Assembly: GCA_964023275.1 (NCBI GenBank)
Contig: OZ029916.1
Span: forward strand, 21,273,389 to 21,337,388
Length of the DNA: 64,000 bases
DNA from: Norana najaformis
Taxonomy: Eukaryota > Annelida > Clitellata > Crassiclitellata > Hormogastridae
Direction of reading: 5' to 3'
The first letter of the stretch is position 1; each line of letters begins with the position of its first letter. Below the pieces are notes generated by a model. The model saw only the letters and a program-made list of their open reading frames with translations. It ran no database searches and was not told the DNA's origin. Position numbers and translations under genes: made by a program. Of this stretch, positions 11,561 to 24,200 are shown in pieces.

Positions 11561-13424
11561 CTCTCTGCAATAGGATTCAAATATAGATGCACAAGTTATG
11601 AATGGACGCCACAAATTTTAAGCTAAATATGCTCAAATATTTTGAAGTGTTCATTATGTATGTCTTGTTGTACCATCGGTATAATTCATCATCTTTTTTG
11701 TAACAGCCCAGCTTATGCTCTGCTGTTCTTCTCGGCCATTTGGCCGCTCTGTGGCACTAAAAGACCAATTTCTTTTACTCAACGAATCTAAAAACTATTT
11801 TGGCATTTTGAATGCTGAAGGACCTCATGAAGGACTGAAGCGAGTATGAGGTATGCGAAGGATGAGCATTGTTAGTCTTGGCCATGAATTTTTTTTTGCC
11901 AAAAGTTCCACTTACCATTTTTACTAACTTCTTATAGCCTAACCCTACTCAAACTATTGATCATGTTTCTCAGACTCAGTTATACCAACCTTGTTTTACT
12001 AATTCAATCCTTATGCACGACTAAAGTTGTTGAATGCTTTACATACATTGTCCAGTTAATGTGTTTTATGATTAAGTTTTAATAACCTTGCTCCATTAGG
12101 GATTTACGTTTTGCGCTTCGGCGTGTAAAAACGATCTCTGTTGCCAGTTGTTGCGCCACCCCCGCGCCGTTGAAGGGCTAAATATGTGAAACGACTAGAG
12201 TTCAAATCCTACGGAAGAAGTAGCCTAAGATCCCTAGCCTCCCCATAGTAATATGGTTGTGTTTATTTCTTGCACCACCAGTTTCACGTCCGGATCGCAG
12301 TGTGCGATTTTCAATCTTTTAGTTGTGATTATCTTTTCTCACACGAATACATTATAGTCTGTTGCAACGCGAGCGAGATTCGGAGCAAGGACTTAGTCTG
12401 CGACGAACTTTAGACTATTCTACCCATAACGATTACTGAAGCGCCAGAAGACGCCAGCCTATCTTCTCTACATTCTGCTACGACCTTTCTGCATGACGTC
12501 TGAACTCCGACTGCTTCTCGATGTACTACTCTCTCTGACGAGACTCACATGCAGTTCTCCCAGTCTGCACCTTCATCTTGGTCGAACGGCCGAGCAGTCC
12601 TCCTCTTCTGGTCTTCTCTGCGGATTGACTGACTGACCCCTGTGTGCAGTCTGCGAGCTCTTTTCTACCTGAATCCTCTGAACTCTGGGCGCATTCCTTC
12701 TGGGCCGGTCAGTACCCAAGACCCGAGCTGACATCAGCTGTCGTGTGCCTTTTGGTTCTGATTCTCCGAAGTCAATTGTATAGCTGTGGACATCCATCTG
12801 GCTATCACGTGGACCTCTCGTGCTTAGCTGCAACGCCCCCTGATGTACCTGGAGATTGCTTGCTACCTGCGGATTGCTCAGCTTACCCCAGCGGAATCCT
12901 TTTGACTAAGCTACACTCCTGCTGCATTCCATAGCTCACCTGCATTGCTACCAACAATAGCCCTTCCACACAGTGTAACTTGCGGCCCGTCCGTTTCTAA
13001 GAATCTGACCTCTGTAGCTTGGGGCTACTGGCTAGCTGTGTTGCTGCTCTGAACTAAGGTCCTAATAAATCATTCGCCTCACTGCCTACGCACTGACCTC
13101 CGTATCTTCAACAACTACTAAAATGATTAAGGCTAGTAATCTACTACGACAACTATTAACTTTCATACTTACTTAGTACGTACTTAAATTAACTGGGTTA
13201 TAGTAAGGCAGAACCTTACTACTAATCAAACACTACGACGCAGGGCAGGTATCCATTGCGTAGGAGTTCCATGTACCTGGTTATCAAGAAATGGCCTTAG
13301 GCTCCAAGGGCTCGAGTGGTGTCCACGATCTGCGGATAGGAAATTACCGCCTCTGTTGGCGAGCAAGGGTTTTTTGCTATCCCCTCACAACAAACTTCTT
13401 AGCTCTGACTTCACATCCTTTTCG
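11561..13424. other. No gene established; possible LTR-like segment
   Basis: Near 12360-13240 there is a moderately GC-rich stretch with an AATAAA at about 13063, followed by a short CA-rich segment. This resembles the U3-R-U5 order of a long terminal repeat, but I could not find a second LTR or a primer-binding site, so it is not called. Confidence 0.25.
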
Positions 13425-13610
13425 CTAGGACGGGTGCAATGCCTGTTCTTCTTGTAATCTCATAAACTCGCCTCTAAGTCGTTCTTCCAGGGCCACGTGA
13501 TACTCTGTAAACTTATCATCAGACTCTGATTGATGCCGCATAAACTCTCTTTCTAACTGCTCTTGACTACTGCTGATTTGCACACTAAGAGTACCGGCCC
13601 AGTTGCCAAA
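13425..13610 (-). other. Short charged, coiled-coil-like open frame (unrecognised)
   Basis: The minus strand is open for 61 codons from 13610 to the stop at 13425-13427. The peptide contains 'QEQLEREFMRHQSESDDKF' and later 'ALEERLRGEFMRLQEEQALH', a Glu/Arg/Gln-rich heptad-like pattern. There is no start codon at the upstream end, and I see neither a splice acceptor nor partner exons that I trust. It could be a coiled-coil exon of an unidentified gene or a decayed retroelement gag-like segment. I do not recognise the family. Confidence 0.25.
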
Positions 13611-14114
13611 TTACCTTCCTTCCTTCCTTCTCTCGGTCAACAACAGGTTTTGCCTCACTTTCCGCTATCTTCTAATTTTACTATTACACAAAGACAAACA
13701 CCCTTGTCAATAAACTCAATTTTCTCAAGAACAGAAATCAGTCGTCACAATACTTCAGTAGCCTACAATTGACTAAGATGATGTTCTCTTATCAGCTTTC
13801 AGCTTAATTATCGATTTAACCGAGATCATCTAAATTTAATCTTTCTTCCATTTACCATAACATTAGGCCTATATAAAGAAACTTAGGAAGAGAAACTCCT
13901 TGCACGATGAGTGAATTTTCATCTCTCCGGCACCCGCGTTTCGAAGTCCTAGGTTCGTTTTCGTTTGAAGGCAGCGAGTACTCGTACGGAATCGAAGTCT
14001 CTTCGAATTATCCACGAAACACCCTCTCCGAGGCAGGAATCGAATCGACGACGCACTCCGCGAAGCGATCTCCATGAAATGTTCGCTTAAAACTGCGCAC
14101 CTTGAATGATTTTG

Positions 14115-14224
14115 TGGACTTGTGGACTGACCTTCTGCTGGATATTGACCTGATTGTGGCTTGGCTTTGGTGCGCCATTGGTTGATGCCTTGTGCATTAG
14201 AAACCGGCGCATTAGAAGTTGCTA

Positions 14225-14225
<1 letters not shown>
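14115..14225 (+). repeat. LINE 3'-tail repeat copy
   Basis: Runs from GGACTGACCTTCTG to GCATTAGAAGTTGC and matches 221-325 in the same order of blocks. It is immediately followed by a (TTA)n tract, as expected for a retrotransposon tail that ends in a simple repeat. Confidence 0.55.
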
Positions 14226-14302
<77 letters not shown>

Positions 14303-14303
14303 T
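14225..14303. repeat. (TTA)n microsatellite
   Basis: About 78 bases of uninterrupted ATT repeat, likely seeded by the preceding LINE tail. Confidence 0.95.
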
Positions 14304-14600
14304 TGATAGCATTTATTTAACGACGCCGTCATATCTAGATGATTGTTGGCGTTCTAGATCATTTTATGCGTACGCCAAGGAGCCTCTCCATGCGTGAGGA
14401 ACACCGGTTCGCGTCCCGATCCTGGCTCATTTCAGACATTTAAATCTCGGGTTAGTAGCCTATAGTCCGTACACGGGGACCTTACTGGCGTGGAGCCCAT
14501 TCAAACGGGCAGCGTTGGTGAAAGATCTCACCCGATAAATTCATTGAAAAATGAGCAGGGTCGAGGCCATACGGTCTATATAAGAAACATGCATTTATCT
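14304..14600 (+). mobile_element. tRNA-derived SINE-like element
   Basis: A B-box-like GGTTCGCGTCCCG lies near 14406, preceded by a tRNA-like segment (CCTCTCCATGCGTGAGGA). The body from about 14490 (GGCGTGGAGCCCATTCAAAC) to 14600 is shared with 4770-4890 and, in decayed form, with 38165-38290. Head plus shared body indicates a SINE. Confidence 0.5.
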
Positions 14601-14712
14601 GTACATTTTAGATGATTGGCTTCGCGCGCATTGCATCAGCCTACCGCGTTTTGGTCTCGTATTCATCAGGTGCTCGACCAAGGCTTCCTGGTATATTAGC
14701 TAGACATCCCAA

Positions 14713-14893
14713 ACATCACCCACCGTAGCTGCCACGCTCTCTCTGCCTGACTTTTGGATCTTGACCTGGAACCGAAACTTTTTGCCTATCGACTTTGTTG
14801 TGACTGAGCGAATGTGAATAAGCTACTCCCAGTGACGTGGCTTTCGCTGGGCGCTGTAGAAATCCTGGGATCACAATTACGTTTAGACTGATC
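14713..14893 (-). mobile_element. SINE-A family copy (reverse)
   Basis: The reverse complement carries the landmarks seen at 8449-8640: the CTACAGCGCCC block, the GAATAAGCT/AGCTTATTC block, CAGGTCAAGATCCAA and AGTCAGGCAGAGAGAG. Confidence 0.7.
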
Positions 14894-16000
14894 AGCGGTG
14901 TTCATTTTGATGTCTATCATTTAAGGCATTTCATTTGCCTGCCACGTAACATGCTAAGTAAATCAAAAGAAACAAATACACCTATCCAAACCAACAAAAA
15001 GGAAGTCACAAGTATACACTTATCAATGCTTAGAAACAGATACCTGCGTAATTTTATTATCTACTTGCATAGGCCTACTCAGTGTAAATGGCCTACTTTG
15101 CTTACGAGACTTTCTTTAAATAGAAATAAAGGGAAAACCAGATGTTGATGACGAATTCGAGGAATTTACCACGCTGTTTTTGTCAATATTTGCTTAGGTT
15201 ATTCCGATTATGTTTGCTCTTCGTCATGCTTAATTTTATCAGACAGCAGGCCTATGTACAAAAACAGGAATATCCTTCACTGTAGCCCTTAACTACTCCT
15301 CCTCTTAGCCCACTGGCTTTAAATTGCGGCTAAGAAATTCATGGCCATGCAGTGCGCGCGGCCAAGCAACTCCATTTGGCTGTAACATCTTCACTGCCGT
15401 TGAGACCGTGTGTGGTCGATTTTACGCGTCTATTTATACGCCATAGTCATCTTTTCGCTTGAAATCGCTGAAGTGCAGTTTGGCCGTACACTGAGGAAGC
15501 TGGTCATTCTTGGTAACTTGCGTCTGTTTACCCGTATGTCCGAATATTTTCTCTGCTTTTTAGACACGGAGTGATAGGAGTCGCAGTAGAGTCAGGCACT
15601 TTGATATTCCATTGGCGCTAGTTATGCAATAAATACATAATCGTTCATTATATAGCACGATATTGAAATTTGTTTATCGGTGGCAGGATTGCGCCGTAGA
15701 GTCTGCTTGGCGAGCATCCAGATTTAGGTAAAATATTTATTAAATTTTTGTTACTAAGTTACTAGTATATGCGTGCTAGTCGGCAAAATGTCTGCCCGGG
15801 TATGCCGTAACTGTTTTTCTCTGTCCTTCTCCTCCCCACCTCACCACTGCTCCCCTTCGCTCCTCATCTCCATCCTCGTTGGTGTCTTCCTGATTTTACA
15901 CTGATCAGCCCTCGACCATCGCTGCACCTGACCTTTCGAAGAGCCTTTCAAATCTATACCCCGGATCCTCTTCCCCACCCCAATACCATCTTCATGTGAC
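14894..16000. other. No gene seen
   Basis: No convincing coding exon. An ATG at 15788 followed four codons later by a GTATGC donor-like site was considered as the missing first VWA5A exon, but its phase does not fit. Confidence 0.35.
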
Positions 16001-16176
16001 TGGGCCTTAGTTCGGCTGGGCCTTAGTTCGGCTGGGCCTTAGTTCGGCTGGGCCTTAGTTCGGCTGGGCCTTAGTTCGGCTGGGCCTTAGTTCGGCTGGG
16101 CCTTAGTTCGGCTGGGCCTTAGTTCGGCTGGGCCTTAGTTCGGCTGGGCCTTAGTTCGGCTGGGCCTTAGTTCGGC
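16001..16176. repeat. Perfect 16-bp tandem repeat x 11
   Basis: Eleven head-to-tail, apparently identical copies of TGGGCCTTAGTTCGGC, starting at 16001 and ending at 16176. Identity across all units indicates recent expansion or homogenisation. Confidence 0.97.
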
Positions 16177-18088
16177 CGAAGCTGTTGTTGTCATCCCGAG
16201 CGACCAGGAGACAATGGCATTATATGTCACGTCTTCTAAATGTATTACGTGGACTGTTAATCATATACCGTAAGCCTTTTGTTACATAGATTATTTTGCC
16301 CAAGGCATGCATGAGACTCAATAGCTTTAAAAATAATGACGATAATGACAAAGAATAACAGAGAGTGGTGTCCAAAGGTAAAGGTGGCATCTCATAAAAG
16401 ATGCAGAGTGGTTGTGAAGAGTAAATCTGTGGCAAAGAAGGCATATAAAAAGGAAATGATGGTTACCAGGAAAACTGTGTTTTGGAAAAAGGCCTCAGGA
16501 CCCCTTTCTAAGTCAGAAGTGGAAGAAGTGGTGTAGTAGGTGGTAGATCACAGCACCAGCCAGCTATGGGTAGAAGATGAAATCCACAACAATTTGTTAG
16601 AAGAAGTTGGGTGCCAGCCTTTCGTTCTGCTGAAAATCATAGCAACTGCATCACTGTGTCCTTTCTCATACATCTAGATGTGCGCGTTTGAACTTCTCTT
16701 GTATTGATTTATTAACCCCCCCTTCTTTGTTGAATTAAATGTTTCCATTGACATCTGTTTGGATTTGATTGACAGGCTGCATTACCTTCTCTAAAGCTTC
16801 TCCATCATACGTACAGCCATCTACAGAGTGATTCTGATAGATCCTTAAGAGGCATAATACAAATGATCTGTTGCAGCTGAAATTACTGTACGAAAAATAC
16901 TGATTGGTATTAGAATTCACTGATACAGAAGTTACTTGTAGTAACTTCATCAGATTTTGATTTGCCTGCCTGGCAGTTTCTTTTGTGAACGATTTATCGG
17001 ACTTTGCAACTGATCTCTGATTTCACGTTGAATTCCATACGAGCCAGCAATTCATGTGAAACAGTATTAGGCTATAGAATGCTGCTTAAATTCGTTGATT
17101 GTGAGATACATTTATTTTCAGAATACTAAACAGATGGCTAAAGCTCTCATTTTGTATTTGTGTTTCTAGCATATTGTGGCTTCTAAAAACCTGAAGGGTG
17201 CAATGTTGTTATCCGATCTGTGATTGTAGATTTGCTTTCTAATTTGAGTTCCCACAAAGTTACCGATATGTTTGGACGTTTGATTCATCTTTTCTCCAAA
17301 AAGAAGGAAACACCAGATATAACACCACATCACTCCTGCTGCTGTTTAACCAAAAGAATAATCAGCAAAAATGATCCAGGTTTTAAAAATTACATTTAAG
17401 TCAATTTGGTGCATTAAGTTACTAATGCAATGATTCCTTAATTTTGATGAGATTTACGTATGAATTGCAGTCATGTATATTGATGTTTGACTAAATGAAC
17501 AACAGATTTATTTATTACTTTTTCATAAGTTTATTTGTTGCTTGATTATATGAATTATTGCCAAACTGCTCCTTTTGACAAATAAAAGAGGTGTTTCCTG
17601 GTAGCAGGTTCCACATATAGCGTATGAACATTTATCAATAGCGACATGGTGCTACTTAAAACATAGCCTAGAAGATGGTGTTAATAAGATTGGAGCAATG
17701 CAGAAAATACTCTCTTGCTTTAACTGCTATTAACTTAGTCTAGTATAGCATATGAGATCATCATCATCATCATCATCATCCTCATAAACATCATTGTCAT
17801 CATCACTGTCGTCATCGATATTTATATCCGCTTCATAATATGTTATCAGTTGCAGCCTCAGACAGGGCCATAATGCTGCTCAGTTAGTACTGCCTTTCAA
17901 CAGGTAACACACATGGCTAAGAAATGAAGAACCTTTGTGAGACGGTTTTCCAAGTCAGATAAGTGATACATTATGCCCACACTTTTATTAACAAAACCCT
18001 GCCAAAACTGTTCTCCAGTTATTAGATAAGAGTAAATGTGAAAAGAAATTAAGTAAAAATTGCTTATCATTCTATCATTACTTATCAG
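16177..18088. other. Upstream flank of the VWA5A-like gene; first coding exon not found
   Basis: The gene's initiating exon (about 10-20 codons, ending in phase 1) should lie here or further left. I found no ATG-bearing segment with the expected end phase. A (ATC)n tract sits at 17757-17780. Confidence 0.4.
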
Positions 18089-18291
18089 TTCCGTTGAAGT
18101 CGGTAAACATTGATGTCAGGATCGAAGGTTTCATTGCCGATGTTAGATCAACTCTGTGCTATAAGAATGTGGAGAAAAACCCTATTGAAGCACGCTATGA
18201 ATATCCAATGGATGATCAGAGTGCTGTCTACTACTTCGAAGCTCAAATTGAAGACAGAATCATAATAGCTGAATGCCAAGAAAAAAAACAG
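18089..18291 (+). CDS. VWA5A: VWA5A-like exon 1 (visible): start of VIT domain
   Basis: Acceptor CTTATCAG|TT and donor CAG|GTCAGA. Starts in phase 1 (codon x|TT) and ends in phase 0. Encodes 'PLKSVNIDVRIEG' and 'YEYPMDDQSAVYYFEA', the VIT-domain opening strands. It needs an upstream initiating exon. Confidence 0.88.
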
Positions 18292-21200
18292 GTCAGAGTG
18301 CATTGCTTACATAGTGAAATAAACCAGTTTGTTTTAAATTCTTGTTGTTGTTGCCATCATACAAACTCCTCTTTGCTCCACCGCTTGCAATTTCTGCATT
18401 GGCCTTTCACTCAGAAGTGAAAACAATCCTCTTTCACAGATCCTATCCTGACTCCCCTTCTTCCTCCTATCTCCCTTTCCGCTCCAATCACAAACATTAC
18501 CCATCATAGCTGTCACGCTGTCTCTGTGCCTGACTTTTGGATCTTGACCTGGAACCGAACTTTTTTGCCTATCGATTTTGTTTTGACTGAGCGCCTGTGA
18601 ATAAGCTGGTCCCCGTGACGTGGCTTTCATTGGGTGCTGTAGAAATCTTGGGATTACGATTATGATTGCTGTATGTGGTGAATTATCTAGTAAAATATCT
18701 AAATAGCACCTCATGAGGTGGTTTTCCAGTATTTGAGAGGCAAATGGTATTCCTGAACTGAGCTAAATAAAACTGATGTAGAAGAGTGGTCTTCTTGATC
18801 CATCCTTGCTACCTGTTTTCTTCTTTGCACTGTATTTTTGAACTCAGAACGATGGAATCATGGCTGGCACGGCTCTCTGTAGTTAAACTGAAGTGGTCAT
18901 CTTGACTTCAGTCTCGTGGGTCTTGGCCTAAGCCTTGTGAATATTGGCCTGACTCACCTAAGACAGATGTTAACTCCTGTGGTTTGTTTTATAGCAGATC
19001 TATTGAGCACTAAAGCTATTGAATGGCTTCATACTTGGCAACATTTTGCAGATTACTGTTTGTGACTATGACAGGATAGTTATGATTTATTGCAGTTTAC
19101 GTACTGATATTCTTACAGGCCAAAGAGACTTATGATGATGCTGTGAATGAGGGCTTTGGTGCAGTTCTGATGCAAGAAGATGATTTCTCGTCAGACATCT
19201 TCTCTTGCCTTGTGGGCAACTTGCCACCAGATGCAGAGGCTGTCATCAAGTTTGGATATGTTACTGAGCTGTCTCTTCAACCAGATGGGACCCTTTCTTT
19301 CTTTTTGCCAACTCTTCTTAACCCAAGATACAATCCATCTGAGCAGTGTAAGCAATTCCATACTTTTTTTAAAATGAAAATTTAAGCTACTGCTCACTGC
19401 TGCTCCTCCAGTGAGTCAGTGACTTAGTCAGTCAGTCAGTAAGTCATCAGTTAGTAAGTCAACTTTAACTTCAATAAATTTTTGACACCTGGGTACAGTA
19501 GATTTTCATTTCAAATATTGCATTCGTTATTACTCAAATCATGAAATAAAATATTATCTGGGGTTTGGCTAAACTTCTTCAAATAGTGGCTGAAAGAAAG
19601 TGCTGTGGAAGGCGACAGCATTAAACACTGGATCACAACTGATTGACGCTGGAAAAGATAGCTTGTATCTTTGTCATCTTCAGAAATATGCACCTAAGCT
19701 CTAGGACAAAAGTGAAATGCAAAATGTGAATGTCCATGTTTTTCTACCGTGACCATATGACCTTGACCCTGCTAATGTTTCATCGAATTCATCCGGTGAG
19801 ATCTTTCGCCACCACTATTTTAGGTCCTCGCATATGGACTGTGCTAGCCCGAATTTCAAATCTCGGAAATAGGCCATCACATCGGTATGCAGACCGACAT
19901 CCCCACGCTCAGAGGTGCGTAGTCATATGCTTCAACCAATGTAGCTAACTAGGTCAGCACATTCAGCATTGTAAATAGGGGCCAGAGTTTGAAAGGCTAG
20001 CAGGAAGCAGGGCCCAGAATGTGAAAGCTTGCATGAACCAGTTTATTCACCCAGTTTATTCACTTGCGCTCAGTCAAACAAAATTGATAGGCAAGTTAGG
20101 GCCGGATTCAGTTCTAGTCAAGATCCAAGGGTCAGACAGGCAGAAAGTCAGATGGCTACGATGAATGGTATTTGGAATTGGAATCTATAAGATATATTGT
20201 CATTGCTGTTAAATATAACTTTCGGAAAATCCTCACAGATGCAGATGTTCTGTCTGAATGAGACAACACACAAATTCTTAGAAACATAAATGCTATCACA
20301 CAAATTCTTTCAACTAGAAATACCAACTTTCAACTTAAATAAACAGTAGTTCAACACGCAACATAATACAACAACCATCTATCAGTTGCATAAGATGCTG
20401 TACTTTCAAAAGCGAATCTTACAAAAATAACAGCTGAAAACTCACATAATTCAAACACCATGTGCTTAAACTTCTTCACTATCAAATATTGAAATACGCC
20501 CCTGTCAATGTTTTCCGTGATGGGCTTAAATCCTTAAAACTGGGTGACTCACTTGTTGAGTTGGCTATTGCTGCTGATACAGTAATTTGGGTGGGTTCGT
20601 TTGTCTGGGAAACTCTAGAGTGATGCATAGGGATCGGACGACATTTAAGGAGAGTGTTGGACATAGTTAGGGGGCACACTTGAGAAACACACATGCAATA
20701 ACTAATGGAGATAACTACAGCTATGTGTACCTCTACTTGAAACTCAATCTACAGAAATTCTATTTAAGCTCTGTCATCATAATACGATGATAATATGATA
20801 ATATGATGATAATGTGGTGGAAAATCTATCTAAAGTCTATCATCATAATATGACGAGAATTTCTGTAGATTGAGTTCAAGTAGAGGAACATGTAGCTGTA
20901 GTTAGCTCCCTTAGTTATTGTAATTAAAGAAGAAAAATGCCTTTGGCTTGGGTGTGATTTTGTCGCACCTTTGCTCGACCCCGATAAAGAAGAGAAAGGT
21001 CGGGACAGCTATCAGTCTTGAAAAGCTAGATTATTAGGTGCTCCCCATTCTAACTCATTAGCCCTTTCGTCCACGCTAGAAGCTTTTTGCTTGGAATTGT
21101 CTGTGGCAATTTCTAGGTTACAGTGTGATACATAATGCCCTCATCCTACTTAGGGGCTCACGTATCGCTCCCAGATGGCTGCATACTGTATGCTGCTTCC

Positions 21201-24200
21201 CCTGCAGTGGGCTTTCTGTTCTTGATAAGTGTGATTCTCTCTTGCACAATGTAATTTGCGGTATTTGAAATCTCTCCTTGTCAGACAATCAGTGGTCACA
21301 GACAACCGATCTGGTTAAAATTAGGGCATTGGGTATCCATAGGGCTGCCTTGCTTGCACCACCTGTCTTCTCGGCTTATGCTGTAGGCACTTAGGTTCAC
21401 CAATCCACAGTGCTATGTAGTCTGCCACTCACTGTTGATAACCAGTTTGAAAGGATGTTCAAATTTTGTAATGCTGAAACCCTGGTGATCATTATGCCCA
21501 TATGCAATCTTACTGGGACAGGGCAGTAACAGAAAAACATTGCATTTAACGTATTGCCTCCAACACCGATGCCTATCTACCACCAATCTAGTCTCGCAAA
21601 CGCCTGAAATCCTTTTTGTTTGTTCAAGTCAGGAGCGCCACTGTTTCCTAAGTGGCGCTTTATAAATGTTCGTTTACAATTACAATTACAATTACCAAGG
21701 CTCGCTTAAAAAGCAAGCGATTCGCTATTCGCTTTTGCCGTCACTCCATGTGGCCTGAGATTAGATGATGAATCCATGAGAACAGCTGTGGGTCTCTGCT
21801 TTTGAGCAAATATATGTGAGCCACACAACTGTCCATGCTGAGCATTGGTTGATGCAAATAATTTGCATGGGCTTTGTTTTTTGGGCCCTGGCCACATTGC
21901 CAGACTTCTTGTATTGAATGATCTCATTTGTTGGAGCCCCATCCTTGCTGGATTCCCTACCATTAAAGAGCCCCCTGGTCTATCAAGGACGGATAGCAAG
22001 AGACCAAATGGTCTCACCCTAATTCTCTTGGGCTTGGACCGCATTCTAATCTGGGACTTCATACTTATATATACAGTGACGACCTCTGTTCTGTCTTCTG
22101 CCTTGGAGTCTGGCAGTGGAGCTGTGGAATGTGCTGCTGTGAGGAAATGCACAAACTATAGCTCACTGATGCACACGCATCACTTTGTTTCTCTGGCTTT
22201 TGAGATGCATGGCCCAATCAACAACAGTGGAATGGTATTTCTGACTGACCTTAGGTATTGTCTCTCCCACATTTCCTGTGACTCAAGAAATACAAGCTAT
22301 CTTTTACAACACCTTGCAAACTGTACTGCATTCGCTTTTCATGGTACCTTTTCGCTGCCAGATACTGACGCGTCACAGCCTTTCCTGATAACTTTCATCT
22401 TCTCCAGACTTATTTTACACTGCCATTGGGTGCATAACACCTTAGGATAAAAAACTGTTAAAAAATCATTATTATTATTGTCATTATCATTATTGTTATG
22501 AAAGTGTTTAATGCATGCAAAGTCACACTTAAGATTTATTGCTTCAGTTACTGCTTTATTTGACTGATTGTAATCTGTTTGATTATTTTCTTTAATTGCT
22601 GTAGCTGGTGGCTCTCAAAGTCCACAGGATGTCAACTATGTTCCAAAAGGAGGGGAACAGCCATACAAGTTTGAGATCAGGGCGACCATTGTGAACCCTG
22701 GGAAAATTGTTGACATTAAGTCACCAAAAGATAAGCTGGATGTCAAATTCAACCAAGATAAAACTGAAGCACAGGTAAGTCATATATAAACTCCACTGAG
22801 TCTGATAATAGATGGTGTACAGAGAATGAAATGAGCCTAAAATATAGCTTAGACTTTGTATGTATGTATGTATGTATGTATGTATATGAAAAGTTTTATA
22901 GCACATTCAAAATTTGTTGCTAGTCTTAAATCATTGAAATTCATTAAGAACGTGTTCATCTGTGACCAAATAATGCTCAGATAATGGGTGAAGTCACTGT
23001 AGGTGAACTCTTGGCGTTAAGCCAACAAAGGTTGAGTTGGATGTCAAGCTAAAGATAAAACTGTCAAGATAAAACTGAAACTTAGGTAAATCGTAGATAA
23101 ACCAGACTGAATCGCTTGACAGACGGTTTATAGAGATTGAACTGAGGCTAGAACTATGCTTTAGCCTTTAGGATTATGTTCTGCAGATGAGTAGGTCTAT
23201 ACCACACATTTGACTTAAATGACGAAATAATAGGTTTATTCAAATACCAGAATGTTTTGGATGATTAGTCAACGTGAGAAGTTGATCATGCTATTAAAAC
23301 TGTGCTTTTATTTTTTTTTTAAATGCATTGCCTATTGAAACCAGTTTTGCCCCTGCATGACACTGAAGCCATGTGCTGTGGTTGGTTTAAGGTGACTCTG
23401 GCCAAGCCTTTTGTGGCTGATCATGATCTGACCCTGGACGTGAGTTTTGAAGAACTATACAAGCCTCATATAATCATTGAAAAGGGTGATGATGCCAAAG
23501 GTTTGCACAAGTATTAGCTTTTCATACAATTTATATAACTGTCCACAAAAAAACTTATTTGCACTTAATGTCTCTGCACCAGATTTAATTTCAGAGTCAT
23601 GGGTTAAGTGCATTCGTGTGTATGTATATGTGTGTATGTATGTACATGTGTCGCTGAACATATTTATATTGCATTGTAAGTACCTGTCAAAGGCATTCCT
23701 CGCTACCTTAAATGATGTTAGAGTTGATATGAGCGATTTTCCTTCAAGATGGCGATGGAGTAGCGTGTCGTGCATACTGTAGTTGTGTTGAGGAGAAGTT
23801 TTCTCATTATTTGTAGTAAAAATTGTTGCCAGATTTTTATTGTTATTCTCATTTCTGTGTTTATTAAGCGCCGCTAGCTAATGCCAAAACATCAATCAAT
23901 GGTGCTGAGCAATTGTGTGTGAAGGACTTTCTCAAGGTCCCTACTAGTAATTGTCTCAAGGGATTTGACTCTCCTACGTGTGCAAATTAATCTCTTAATT
24001 ACACAGAAAATATACTATACTTGGCTTATTCAAAAGGAATAGGGCCCCTTTACAAAATCAGTGGATCGGTCACCACTTGAACGATACTCGAAGGACTATT
24101 GATCCATTGAGCTCAAACAAAATGGACAGGTATTTCCACTGATACTGATCTTTTTTCCTTGAAGACAGCAAACAACTAACTACCTTAACTACTTAACAAA

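Noticed and set aside
12360-13240. Solo LTR
   Set aside because: AATAAA and a U5-like segment are suggestive, but there is no second copy, no clear TG...CA ends and no primer-binding site.
16001-16176. CRISPR or protein-coding repeat
   Set aside because: Units are contiguous, spacer-free and 16 bp long, so they do not maintain a frame.
16336-16536. 66-codon Lys/Val-rich frame as the missing VWA5A first exon or a basic protein
   Set aside because: No resemblance to the VWA5A N-terminus, no suitable phase-1 donor and no known family.
21706-22152. 148-codon minus-strand frame
   Set aside because: It is antisense to the clearly recognisable retroelement module on the + strand.
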